Positions 1-8,289 of a stretch of DNA of 64,000 nt are shown here, in pieces (the stretch's first letter is position 1; every line of letters begins with the position of its first letter). Origin of the DNA: Gammaproteobacteria bacterium (GTDB lineage Bacteria > Pseudomonadota > Gammaproteobacteria > Arenicellales > Poriferihabitantaceae). The notes beneath the pieces are model-generated. The model saw only the letters and a program-made list of their open reading frames with translations, had not been told where the DNA came from and did not search any database. The stretch covers positions 16,358 to 80,357 of the forward strand of contig JAPOUQ010000013.1 in NCBI GenBank assembly GCA_026708585.1. Reading direction: 5' to 3'. Both the position numbers and the translations under genes were made by a program.

Positions 1-107
1 AGGGTCATAACATCATGAAAGTGGTCGTGAATGGTCTTAGTACAATTACAAATTTTCACCGCTTGCATAATTTTGACTCAATTCAGATGTTCTGATAGGG
101 AATAATC

Positions 108-1289
108 ATGATTATTCATGTAGATATGGATGCATTTTATGCATCTGTCGAAGAACGTGAAAATCCAGAGATTCGAGGCAGGCCATTGATTGTTGGGGGG
201 CTCCCAGACAAAAGAGGTGTGGTCTCAGCCGCCAACTACCCAGCCAGAGAATTTGGTATACATAGTGCGATGCCCTCCGCTCTTGCTGTACAGAAATGCC
301 CAGATTTGCTGATCGTTTCTCCAAGACATGCCTTGTACCGAAAAGTATCGAAACAGATAGTTGATATATTTTCACGTTATACACCGATTATCGAACCCCT
401 TTCTCTTGATGAAGCTTTTTTAGACTGCAGTGGGAGTGAAAAACTCTACGGTGATTCAATTCGAATTGGCAAACAAATCAAATCGGTCATTGCAAACGAA
501 CTTAAGTTAATCGCCTCTGTCGGTATCGCGCCGAACAAGTTCCTAGCCAAACTAGCGAGTGATGAAGGAAAGCCGGATGGATTTACTGTAATTATGGCAG
601 AACAGGTTCAGTCATTTCTTGACCCAAAGCCCATTAATCGTCTTTGGGGGATTGGCAAGGTCAGTAGTGCGAGATTTCAATCTTCGGGCATAAAAACTAT
701 CAAGGATTTCAGATTAGCCGATCCAATAATTATCCGGAATTTGTTGGGTCAGGATGCGACAAAAATCCAAAAACTTGCTTGTGGAATTGATAACCGAAAA
801 GTAACACCCGACAGTGAAGTGAAATCTATTTCTCAGGAAACTACTTTTGCACAGGATATCAGTGATTATAGAGCAATTGAGTCAACAGCAATCTACCTAA
901 CTGAGAGTGTGTGTTATAGATTGCGTGAAGCAAATCTTGAGGGTCGAGTGATCAAAGTGAAAATCCGCTTTGCTGATTTCAATACCATTAGTCGATCACG
1001 AACTCTAGAAAGTCCCAGTAATCGTACGCAAATCGCTTGGAAAATTGTGCGTTATTTGATTGCTGAGGAATTGCAGGATCAAACCTTCAAAGTGAGATTA
1101 ATCGGTATAGGAGTTTCTGGATTCGATTCTGAACCGAGTCAGCAAAGTTCAATATTTGATCATATAGAGCAAAATAATCAGAGCGCCAACTCATCAGGAG
1201 ATATTGATTATTTGACCGATGAAATCCGCAATCGATTTGGTCGAGATGTGATTCAACTCGGCCGTTCAGTCGGTTCAGAAAAAGACTGA
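108..1289 (+). CDS. dinB: DNA polymerase IV (Y-family translesion polymerase)
   Basis: Error-prone Y-family polymerase that extends primers across damaged template in the cytoplasm. The N-terminus carries the catalytic aspartate motif VDMDAFYASVE (D6, D8, steric-gate Y11), and SLDEAFLDC gives the second acidic pair D101/E102. A helix-hairpin-helix segment follows near residue 175 (LWGIGKV), and the little-finger domain occupies roughly 240-350. At 393 residues it is somewhat longer than the usual 350, mainly through a C-terminal tail. I see no clear beta-clamp motif in that tail and no convincing LexA box in the 107 bases upstream. The start follows the weak purine stretch AGGGAA. It is convergent with the SDR gene downstream and appears monocistronic. 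Confidence 0.95.
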   Translation: MIIHVDMDAFYASVEERENPEIRGRPLIVGGLPDKRGVVSAANYPAREFGIHSAMPSALAVQKCPDLLIVSPRHALYRKVSKQIVDIFSRYTPIIEPLSLDEAFLDCSGSEKLYGDSIRIGKQIKSVIANELKLIASVGIAPNKFLAKLASDEGKPDGFTVIMAEQVQSFLDPKPINRLWGIGKVSSARFQSSGIKTIKDFRLADPIIIRNLLGQDATKIQKLACGIDNRKVTPDSEVKSISQETTFAQDISDYRAIESTAIYLTESVCYRLREANLEGRVIKVKIRFADFNTISRSRTLESPSNRTQIAWKIVRYLIAEELQDQTFKVRLIGIGVSGFDSEPSQQSSIFDHIEQNNQSANSSGDIDYLTDEIRNRFGRDVIQLGRSVGSEKD

Positions 1290-1312
1290 TAAGAAATGAT
1301 GGTTAGGTTTGT

Positions 1313-2023
1313 TCAGTGAATCAAAGCTCCTCCATCAACATCGATAGTGGTTCCCGTTACAAATTCATTTTCAAGAGCAAATTGGATGGCTTTGGCAACT
1401 TCTTCGGGTTTTCCGGCTCTGGGAATCAAGTGGTCTTTCGTGGATTCTGACAGAAAAATTTCTCGATCATGTCCTTGTTGAGAAAACATAGGGGTATCAA
1501 TTAGCCCGGGTGCAACCGCATTGATTCGTATGGGCTTCAATTCATGAGCCATTCCTCGAACAAAGCCTTCAACAGCATTCCCTACTGTAGAAATAGCAAT
1601 ATAACCTGGTTTGAAGCGTCTAGCTGGATATCCGCTGACCAAAACTATTGCTCCATTTGATTTTACATGCCTAGCACCAAGATGGACAGAGTTTGTATAT
1701 CCCCATAATTTCGCAAATGAGCCTCGAAATCCTTCAATATCCATATCCAGAAAGGGACCTACTGCCCGTTGGCCACCTGTTGCTGAATTGACCAGATAAT
1801 CAAATTGTCTATGACGTTCAAGAAAACTCTGTAAAGACTGTCTATCGAGCACATCAACGCTCTCCACATGAACCCCTGATAAAGGTTCATCAAGCACTCC
1901 ACGACGACTGCCTACAATTACCTCGACTCCCTGATTTGCTAATAGTCGGGAAGTTTCTAGTCCAATACCCGAACTTCCTCCGAGTACGATTGCTTTTTTG
2001 TTGATTGCAGGTTTCATATTCAA
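1313..2023 (-). CDS. Atypical short-chain dehydrogenase/reductase
   Basis: Rossmann-fold SDR of 236 residues. The cofactor loop GGSSGIG lies at residues 15-21, and basic residues at the end of beta-2 (SRR, 39-41) suggest NADP preference. The NAG-type motif is altered to NSATGG (79-84). S130 and Y141 are present, but the canonical YxxxK lysine is replaced by Ser (Y141-IAI-S145). The APG motif at 171-173 is followed by DTPMF as usual. The lysine loss is known in some divergent SDRs, so the protein may be a slow enzyme, may use another proton relay, or may be non-catalytic. The substrate is unknown. It stands alone, 77 bases upstream of the panC 3' end on the same strand. Confidence 0.8.
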   Translation of the reverse strand: MNMKPAINKKAIVLGGSSGIGLETSRLLANQGVEVIVGSRRGVLDEPLSGVHVESVDVLDRQSLQSFLERHRQFDYLVNSATGGQRAVGPFLDMDIEGFRGSFAKLWGYTNSVHLGARHVKSNGAIVLVSGYPARRFKPGYIAISTVGNAVEGFVRGMAHELKPIRINAVAPGLIDTPMFSQQGHDREIFLSESTKDHLIPRAGKPEEVAKAIQFALENEFVTGTTIDVDGGALIH

Positions 2024-2100
2024 TGTTCGATTTGGAGAATAGAGTAATGGTTACTGTATCAGATTGATTGTTAATGAATATATATGACGATTCAATACTT

Positions 2101-2967
2101 TTATGGTTGATTCAGGCGAAGATTGTCAATAAGGCGAACACCGCCAATTCGAACTGCTATAAGCGCAATTGCATCATTCATTTTCAGTTTGGTGGAGTTC
2201 CAGTCTTCCGGATTACGTATTTCAGCATAATCTATGCTAATTTGCGGGTGTTTTAGTTCCGTTTGTAGTATTTCAGTAAGAGTGTTTCGATTCCGAATCG
2301 AGGATCTCCAGGCTAGTTGAGTCTGGTTCAGAGCTTGATAAATTTGGTTTGCAAGTTTGATCTGGGTTGTTCCTAAATGCTGATTCCGTGAGGATAGCGC
2401 AAGTCCTCCTTTGTTCCGGACAGTGGGACAAACAACAATCTCAATATTAATTCCTGTAAATTTCATTTGGGTCGACAAGTATTTGACCACCAGGGTTTGC
2501 TGAAAGTCTTTCTCGCCAAAATATGCCTTGCAATCACCCACAGTGCGAAACAGGCGATCAACAATTGTTGCAACACCTTCAAAAAAGCCCGGTCGATAGG
2601 TACCTTCCAAATCCCAAGCGTAGGGGCCAGGATGGATTGGTTTAATCTTATCTGGATGATCGACTTCAGGAAAGAAAGTATCCATAGTTCCTGAAAAAGC
2701 CATATCACATCCATACTGATTGAGTATTTCCAAATCTCGTTGCATGTCGGTTGGGTATGCTTTGTAGTCTCGAGAGTCATCAAACTGTAGTGGATTCACG
2801 AAAATACTAGCACAGGTCCGATCGTTTTCAGAAATTGCTCGTTTAAGCAGGGATAAATGTCCATCGTGCAGTGCTCCCATGGTTGCTACAAAGCCAACCT
2901 GCATGCTATTTTCACGCCATGACTGGCAGAAATTCTTGGCAGATTGCGGGTTGTTCAGAATCTTCAC
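2101..2967 (-). CDS. panC: Pantoate--beta-alanine ligase
   Basis: Condenses pantoate with beta-alanine using ATP, the last step of pantothenate (CoA precursor) synthesis, in the cytoplasm. The ATP-binding segment TMGALHDGH lies near residues 29-37, with the HxGH signature, followed by SIFVNPLQF near 55-63. FGEKDFQQ and the C-terminal SSRNQHL motif are both characteristic. Its 288 residues match the family. It is the last gene of the minus-strand operon, six bases after the mupP/gph stop. panB and panD are not in the window. Confidence 0.95.
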   Translation of the reverse strand: MKILNNPQSAKNFCQSWRENSMQVGFVATMGALHDGHLSLLKRAISENDRTCASIFVNPLQFDDSRDYKAYPTDMQRDLEILNQYGCDMAFSGTMDTFFPEVDHPDKIKPIHPGPYAWDLEGTYRPGFFEGVATIVDRLFRTVGDCKAYFGEKDFQQTLVVKYLSTQMKFTGINIEIVVCPTVRNKGGLALSSRNQHLGTTQIKLANQIYQALNQTQLAWRSSIRNRNTLTEILQTELKHPQISIDYAEIRNPEDWNSTKLKMNDAIALIAVRIGGVRLIDNLRLNQP

Positions 2968-2973
2968 TGAACT

Positions 2974-3654
2974 TTAGGTCGATAAGATATTGATCAACTC
3001 GATAGGAGAATCAATTATGCGATCAGCCCCCCAGAGTTCGGGTGGATTATCGGGCATATAGTATCCATATCTGACAGCAATTGTTGTCATTCCTGCATTT
3101 TTTCCGGCTTCAACGTCACGTGGGTCATCTCCTATATACACCGTTTTTTTCGGGTCAGCACCAAGTAGCTGACAGGCATAAAACAGTGTCTCGGGTTCTG
3201 GTTTCTTGGATCGAAGTGTATCTCCACCGACAATGCATCCTTTCGGTGGCTTTACATTCAGTGCAGTGAGAAGTTGACGTGAAAGACCTTCAGGTTTATT
3301 CGTTACAACTCCCCATCCGATTCCATTCAAGCCTAAGTACTCAAGGACCTTCGACATTCCCGGAAAGACTTTCGATAGCGAGGAAATATCTTCTTTATAG
3401 AATTGAAGCAATTGTCTCCATAGAGATTGGAGGCGTGGATTGTCTTTATTCAATTCGATATCGAACGCAATACAAATCATTTTCATGGCCCCTTGCGAAA
3501 CGTATGGACGTATCAAATCATGTGGTGTTGGGGACTTTCCACATTCTGTTTCGAGACGGTTCAATGCATTACAGAGATCACCATGTGAATCAACCAGAGT
3601 GCCATCGAGATCAAATAATATGCTTTGGATTGAAAAGGGTAGTGGATTGTCCAT
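2974..3654 (-). CDS. mupP: HAD phosphatase, MupP/Gph type
   Basis: HAD-superfamily phosphatase of 226 residues. Motif I FDLDGTLVDS provides nucleophile D15 and D17, motif II is VTNKPEG, and motifs III/IV are KKPEPE and GDDPRD. The tail RYGYYMPDNPPELWGAD resembles N-acetylmuramic acid 6-phosphate phosphatase MupP of Pseudomonas. The neighbours mtaD-ubiG are also the mupP neighbours in Pseudomonas. MupP feeds the MupP-AmgK-MurU cell-wall recycling route, and a murU candidate lies at 48400-49074. Phosphoglycolate phosphatase (Gph) is the main alternative, since the two are hard to separate by motifs. I chose the ATG at 3654 because a longer start would overlap ubiG and add residues before the HAD fold. 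Confidence 0.82.
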   Translation of the reverse strand: MDNPLPFSIQSILFDLDGTLVDSHGDLCNALNRLETECGKSPTPHDLIRPYVSQGAMKMICIAFDIELNKDNPRLQSLWRQLLQFYKEDISSLSKVFPGMSKVLEYLGLNGIGWGVVTNKPEGLSRQLLTALNVKPPKGCIVGGDTLRSKKPEPETLFYACQLLGADPKKTVYIGDDPRDVEAGKNAGMTTIAVRYGYYMPDNPPELWGADRIIDSPIELINILST

Positions 3655-3659
3655 GCAAA

Positions 3660-4385
3660 TTATTCGGGATAGATAGCGTGAGCGATGTAATTTACTTCCG
3701 TACATTCCACAATGGAATATTGATCGAGTATGGGGTTATAGGATATCCCCTTCATATCAATAAGATGCATGTTGCATTGTTCACACCATTTTAGAAGTTC
3801 ATAAGGACGAATAAACTTGCTATAGTCATGAGTTCCTTTCGGTAGCAATCCAAGAATGTATTCGGCTCCAACTATCGCTTGAGCAAAGGCTTTTAGATTA
3901 CGATTCATTGTTGAAAAGTAGACTGAGCCTCCCGGATTGACCAGTTTTGCACAACCTTTGATCAGGCTCAATGGATCAGGAACATGTTCAAGTGCCTCCA
4001 GGCATGTAACGATATCCCATTGTTTTGCAGTGCTTTCAGCGAGTATGTGGACATCTATGCATTGATAATCAATATTTAAATCAAGATATTGGGCATGAGT
4101 TCTCGCAACATCCAAAATTTCTTCCGAGATATCAATACCGGTGACTGTAGCACCAAGTTTTGCCATACTTTCGCTCAGTATACCGCCACCACAGCCGACA
4201 TCGCAGACGTTTTTCTCGGATAGAGGGGTGCGTTCATTGATAAAGTGTAAACGAAGCGGATTGATGCGATGTAGCGGTGCAAAATCACCTTGAGGATCCC
4301 ACCATTGCTTGATCGGGACCTCAAACTTTGCGCGTTCTCTACTATCCACATTATGGTCATTGTGGAAGGGCTGGCTTGGTTTCAT
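3660..4385 (-). CDS. ubiG: Ubiquinone biosynthesis O-methyltransferase
   Basis: SAM-dependent O-methyltransferase that carries out both O-methylations in ubiquinone synthesis, usually membrane-associated. The SAM-binding motif I is VCDVGCGGG (residues about 61-69), followed by VTGIDIS with the ribose-binding aspartate. The post-motif ALEHVPDP and FSTMNRN are typical UbiG signatures. Its 241 residues match the family. The start overlaps the mtaD stop by four bases (ATGA), and five bases separate its stop from mupP/gph, so the three genes are translationally linked. Confidence 0.95.
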   Translation of the reverse strand: MKPSQPFHNDHNVDSRERAKFEVPIKQWWDPQGDFAPLHRINPLRLHFINERTPLSEKNVCDVGCGGGILSESMAKLGATVTGIDISEEILDVARTHAQYLDLNIDYQCIDVHILAESTAKQWDIVTCLEALEHVPDPLSLIKGCAKLVNPGGSVYFSTMNRNLKAFAQAIVGAEYILGLLPKGTHDYSKFIRPYELLKWCEQCNMHLIDMKGISYNPILDQYSIVECTEVNYIAHAIYPE

Positions 4386-5704
4386 GTTTTTGAAAGATAA
4401 ATTTTATCCCGCCAGTCTCGGGCGACAGATATGCTTTGATGTTCATCAATTGTGGTGAGTTTCCCCTCATTTAATAGTCGCTTTCCAGCTATCCATACAT
4501 CAGTAACTTGATCTCGAGAAGTGCTATACACGATCTGGCTGACCGGACTGTAACAAGGTTGAGTAGCTGGATGTGACAGATTAACTGCGACCAGATCTGC
4601 TGATTTTCCAGATTCGATAGAACCAATTTCATGATCAAGATTCAGTGCTTTTGCTCCGTTCAAGGTTGCGATGCGAAGTGTTGTATAGCTATCAAGGTAT
4701 GTAGCGGATTCACCAACTATTTTGGCTAATAGTGAAGCTGTATGCATTTCACCAAACATATCCAAATCATTGTTACTTGCAGCACCGTCAGTTCCAAGGG
4801 CAACATTGACCTCATGGTCTATCAATTTACCAGTGGAGCAATTACCAGAAGATAACTTGAGGTTTGATTCGGGACAGTGGATAACATGAGCCTTGTGCTC
4901 AGCGACAGTTTGAATCTCATCCATTGTGAGTTGAGTCATGTGAACAGCCATCAAGCGTTTATTTAGCAGACCTAGACGATGTAAGCGTTCGAGTGGGCGA
5001 ATTCCTGTTTCACAAACAGCTCGCTCTACCTCTTCGGCTGTTTCGTGCACGTGGATGTGGACTTGACAGTCCAGTGTCGTTGATAACTCGACAATTTGTT
5101 TGAGGGTATTATCCGATACTGTGTAGGGAGCATGCGGTGAGAAACAGGTAGTGATAAGAGTCGATTTCTTGAGGGAAGTTCGAAGATCAAGACCTTTTTG
5201 AATATATTCATCAGGATTTTTTGCCCAGATTGTCGGAAACTCGATCACGATCATGCCGATGCAAGCCCGAATACCGCATGCTTCACATTGCTCAGCGACG
5301 ATATTTGGGAAGAAGTACATGTCATTAAAGCAGGTTGTACCGGAACGTAGCATTTCTGCACAGGCGAGGTTCGTTCCTGCCCGCACAAATTCTTCATCAA
5401 CCCACTTTGCTTCTGCTGGCCAAATGTGTTCATTGAGCCACTCCTGCATGGGTAAATCATCAGCCAGACCACGAAACAGGGTCATGGGAGCATGCGTATG
5501 CGCATTGACCAATCCCGGAATAATGGCATGATCGTCGAGTATTGCAACCTCATTCGATGAGTATTTGGCCTCAAGCTTTGATTTATCAGCTACTTCAACG
5601 ATACGTCCAGCATCAATAACTATGCCGCAATCTTCATAAATTGAATTTGTCTCATCGACGGGGATAATCCACTTGGGAAAGAGGATTTGTTCAACATGTT
5701 CCAA
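4382..5704 (-). CDS. mtaD: TRZ/ATZ-family amidohydrolase, probable methylthioadenosine/SAH deaminase
   Basis: Metal-dependent amidohydrolase of 440 residues. Metal ligands are visible in NAHTHAPM (HxH after beta-1), HIHVHETAEEVE, the histidine of AVHMTQ, and the aspartate of ALGTDGAASNN. The family deaminates 5'-methylthioadenosine or S-adenosylhomocysteine to the inosyl compound, a step in methionine salvage. The neighbourhood mtaD-ubiG-mupP is conserved in pseudomonads. Clustering with metY supports a sulfur-salvage role. Substrate choice within the TRZ/ATZ family cannot be fixed from motifs. Confidence 0.85.
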   Translation of the reverse strand: MEHVEQILFPKWIIPVDETNSIYEDCGIVIDAGRIVEVADKSKLEAKYSSNEVAILDDHAIIPGLVNAHTHAPMTLFRGLADDLPMQEWLNEHIWPAEAKWVDEEFVRAGTNLACAEMLRSGTTCFNDMYFFPNIVAEQCEACGIRACIGMIVIEFPTIWAKNPDEYIQKGLDLRTSLKKSTLITTCFSPHAPYTVSDNTLKQIVELSTTLDCQVHIHVHETAEEVERAVCETGIRPLERLHRLGLLNKRLMAVHMTQLTMDEIQTVAEHKAHVIHCPESNLKLSSGNCSTGKLIDHEVNVALGTDGAASNNDLDMFGEMHTASLLAKIVGESATYLDSYTTLRIATLNGAKALNLDHEIGSIESGKSADLVAVNLSHPATQPCYSPVSQIVYSTSRDQVTDVWIAGKRLLNEGKLTTIDEHQSISVARDWRDKIYLSKT

Positions 5705-5740
5705 TTTCGAAATCCAAGTCTAGGCAGGATAAAAAGTCAT

Positions 5741-6538
5741 CTAGCGACGTATGAATTGATTCAGAGAATTTAGAACACTGTCAGGTGATTCAAACATGAT
5801 ATTGTGACCGCATCCATCAATGATCTGAATTCTCGCATTCTTGATTCTTTCTGCTTCTCGGATAGCTAGTTTTGCAGGTGCCATTTTGTCAAGTTTTCCG
5901 CTAATAAATAAAATGGGACACTCTACTCGAGCAAAAGCCTGCTCACCGCCCAAATAATTATTGCAAGCTTCCAAATTACAGTGAATTGCTTCTATCTGGT
6001 TATTTTCCATCATACTCATTTGCATACCTGCTGACCAAAATCCTGGAACGGGTTCGCCTCCTGTTTTTGATGCGTGACTCCACTGCGTCATCATAGAATA
6101 GGCCTTACTCGGATTATTTTTAGCTGCATTCAAGAGAGCTGGAGTAACTCGCATTGGGTAGCAAAATCCAACCAAAGACAAGGTTTTGAGGTGGTGTATA
6201 TCTGATCGGAGTTGCGATGCGGCCTCAAGTGCTGCGAGTGCCCCCATACTGTGACCTACCAAGTGGATTGCTCGACAGTTAACGCAATTAAGTATCTGTA
6301 GGATCCATTTTGCGATATCTTCTATGTTCGAGAGAAGCTTGCCCTTGCTGAACCGATGTCCTGGTAGATCTACGGCCAAAACATTGTATCCGTGATAGGC
6401 GAAATAACGGCTTTGATGTGACCATACGGAATGGTCCATGGAAGCGCCATGCACAAACACAATTGTTTCCAACTCTGGTTTGGGCTCATGAGTACCGGTA
6501 TAAATGTAATATGGCGTGTTATCTAGGGAGATATACAT
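5741..6538 (-). CDS. Alpha/beta-fold hydrolase
   Basis: A 265-residue alpha/beta hydrolase. The oxyanion-hole segment VHGASMD lies at residues 29-35, the nucleophile elbow GHSMG at 95-99 (S97), an acid candidate in SGKLDKM, and the catalytic histidine in GCGHNIM near the C-terminus. No signal peptide is visible, so it is probably cytoplasmic. It lies two bases after metY and 36 bases before mtaD in one operon. It is much shorter than homoserine acetyltransferase MetX, so I do not assign that role. The substrate is unknown. Confidence 0.8.
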   Translation of the reverse strand: MYISLDNTPYYIYTGTHEPKPELETIVFVHGASMDHSVWSHQSRYFAYHGYNVLAVDLPGHRFSKGKLLSNIEDIAKWILQILNCVNCRAIHLVGHSMGALAALEAASQLRSDIHHLKTLSLVGFCYPMRVTPALLNAAKNNPSKAYSMMTQWSHASKTGGEPVPGFWSAGMQMSMMENNQIEAIHCNLEACNNYLGGEQAFARVECPILFISGKLDKMAPAKLAIREAERIKNARIQIIDGCGHNIMFESPDSVLNSLNQFIRR

Positions 6539-6540
6539 TA

Positions 6541-7845
6541 CTATTTTTCGGTTTCTTTCTTTGCAAAATGCAGTCCCTTTGCTAGATCTTCGGTTAGATC
6601 ATCAATGTCTTCAAGTCCGACTGATAACCGGATTGTGCCTTCAGTTATTCCGACCTTTTCTAGGTCTTCTTTACTCATGCGATGATGAGTCGTACTGGCT
6701 GGGTGAATGATTAGCGATTTTGCATCTCCAACATTTGCCAAATGCGAAAAAACCTCAAGTGCTTCTGTAAATGCTTTGCCGGCTTTACGTCCCCCTTTCA
6801 ATGAAAAACTAAAGACTGAGCCTGCTCCACGGGGTAGTAAAGTTTTTGCCAATTCGTAATCTGGATGTTCGGGTAATTCTGGATAACTGACCGTCTCTAC
6901 TTGATCAGATGATAGTAGGTATTCAATAATTTTACGAGTATTTTCAATATGTCGGTGCATTCGCAGTGAGAGCGTTTCAATACCTTGCAGGATATAGAAA
7001 GCCACTGTTGGTGCCATACATGCTCCAAAATCACGCATTCCTTCACGACGGGCTCTCAGTAGAAATCCACCTTGACTCATTTCCTCATCAAAAGTCATAT
7101 TATGAAAACCGGAGTAAGGCTCTGAAAGTGTTTTGAATTTGCCACTGGATTCCCAGTCAAATCTGCCATGATCAACCAGAATACCTCCAATCACTGTGCC
7201 GTGTCCACATAGAAATTTGGTTGCTGAATGCATAATCAGATTCACTCCATGCTCAAACGGTTTCATTAAGTATGGAGTGGTAAATGTCGAATCGATCATC
7301 AGAGGAATTTTGTTTTCGTTAGCAATTTCGGCAACAGTTGGAATATCCATGATGTCATTTCCTGGATTGCCGATGGTCTCGCCAAATATCAGTCGAGTAT
7401 CGGGGCGGATGGCTTTACAAATGCCATCTATATCACGTGGTGAAACGAAGGTCGTTTCAATGCCAAATCGGGGCAAGGTATATTCCAGCAGATTATGGGA
7501 TCCCCCGTAGATAGCGCTTGAGGAAACGATGTGTGATGGGGAACCCATTAAGGTGGCAATTGCCAGATGGAGTGCTGCCTGCCCACTCGAGGTTGCAATA
7601 CCTCCAATTCCGTCTTCGAGGGCTGCAATTCGTTCTTCGAGAACCGCTGTAGTTGGATTGGAAAGACGGGAGTAAGCATGTCCTGGCCTTTCCATGTTGA
7701 ACAATGATGCTGCATGATCGCTGTCTCGAAAGACGTAACTTGTGGTTTGGTAGATGGGAACTGCCCGAGCGCCGTGGACAGGATCGGGTCGTTGTCCGGC
7801 ATGCAAAGATAGGGTATCGAATCGAGTTCTAGTTGGCCGCGGCAT
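6541..7845 (-). CDS. metY: O-acetylhomoserine sulfhydrylase (PLP enzyme)
   Basis: Cys/Met-metabolism PLP enzyme that makes homocysteine from O-acetylhomoserine and sulfide, or cystathionine-type products. The N-terminus (FDTLSLHAGQRPDP, VPIYQTTSYVF) and length of 434 residues fit MetY rather than the shorter MetZ or MetB. The Schiff-base lysine lies in HSATKFLCGHG, and the cofactor-stacking region is YSRLSNPT. It is the first gene of the minus-strand operon that continues to panC. I see no SAM riboswitch in the upstream spacer, although an imperfect one could be missed by eye. Confidence 0.92.
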   Translation of the reverse strand: MPRPTRTRFDTLSLHAGQRPDPVHGARAVPIYQTTSYVFRDSDHAASLFNMERPGHAYSRLSNPTTAVLEERIAALEDGIGGIATSSGQAALHLAIATLMGSPSHIVSSSAIYGGSHNLLEYTLPRFGIETTFVSPRDIDGICKAIRPDTRLIFGETIGNPGNDIMDIPTVAEIANENKIPLMIDSTFTTPYLMKPFEHGVNLIMHSATKFLCGHGTVIGGILVDHGRFDWESSGKFKTLSEPYSGFHNMTFDEEMSQGGFLLRARREGMRDFGACMAPTVAFYILQGIETLSLRMHRHIENTRKIIEYLLSSDQVETVSYPELPEHPDYELAKTLLPRGAGSVFSFSLKGGRKAGKAFTEALEVFSHLANVGDAKSLIIHPASTTHHRMSKEDLEKVGITEGTIRLSVGLEDIDDLTEDLAKGLHFAKKETEK

Positions 7846-8289
7846 AAGATGAGGGCTAGATTTGAACCGTTGGAAATTATACTGGAAGCAGAGAGTATCT
7901 GAATAATAATTTAGAAATCCTTGCCAATTTCATCAGCAGGTATGATTTGGATATATAATTTTCGGCAAGTAAAGTGTATGGAAATAGATCATAAGCAGTT
8001 TACTGGAGTTGCACTGATAGAATGTTTAACGATTAGAATGATGTTTTCCTTATCTACTATTCCCCTATTGTGGTCGAAAAGATACCCATAATGATGAAAA
8101 CTTAACTCAGTGGTAAATGGTATTTGTGATTTATTCAAGCTGTCAGAAATAAAGATTCAAAGGTTCTTCCTACATCTTATTTGTCTGAATACAGTTGAGT
8201 ACTTTAGCCATAAAACACCTAATTTCTTATAACAAAGCGATGCCACCATCAGTTAGCATCTGAAGTTCAAAAATTTTTAAATTACAATT
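7846..8289. other. Divergent intergenic region, metY / M24-like gene
   Basis: About 440 AT-rich bases between divergently transcribed units. It must hold both promoters, but I find no -35/-10 pair with good spacing, no clear operator and no open frame worth naming. The M24-like start at 8290 has no recognisable Shine-Dalgarno sequence. Confidence 0.5.

Noticed and set aside
1..107. LexA box upstream of dinB
   Set aside because: No CTG-N10-CAG arrangement is visible near the start.
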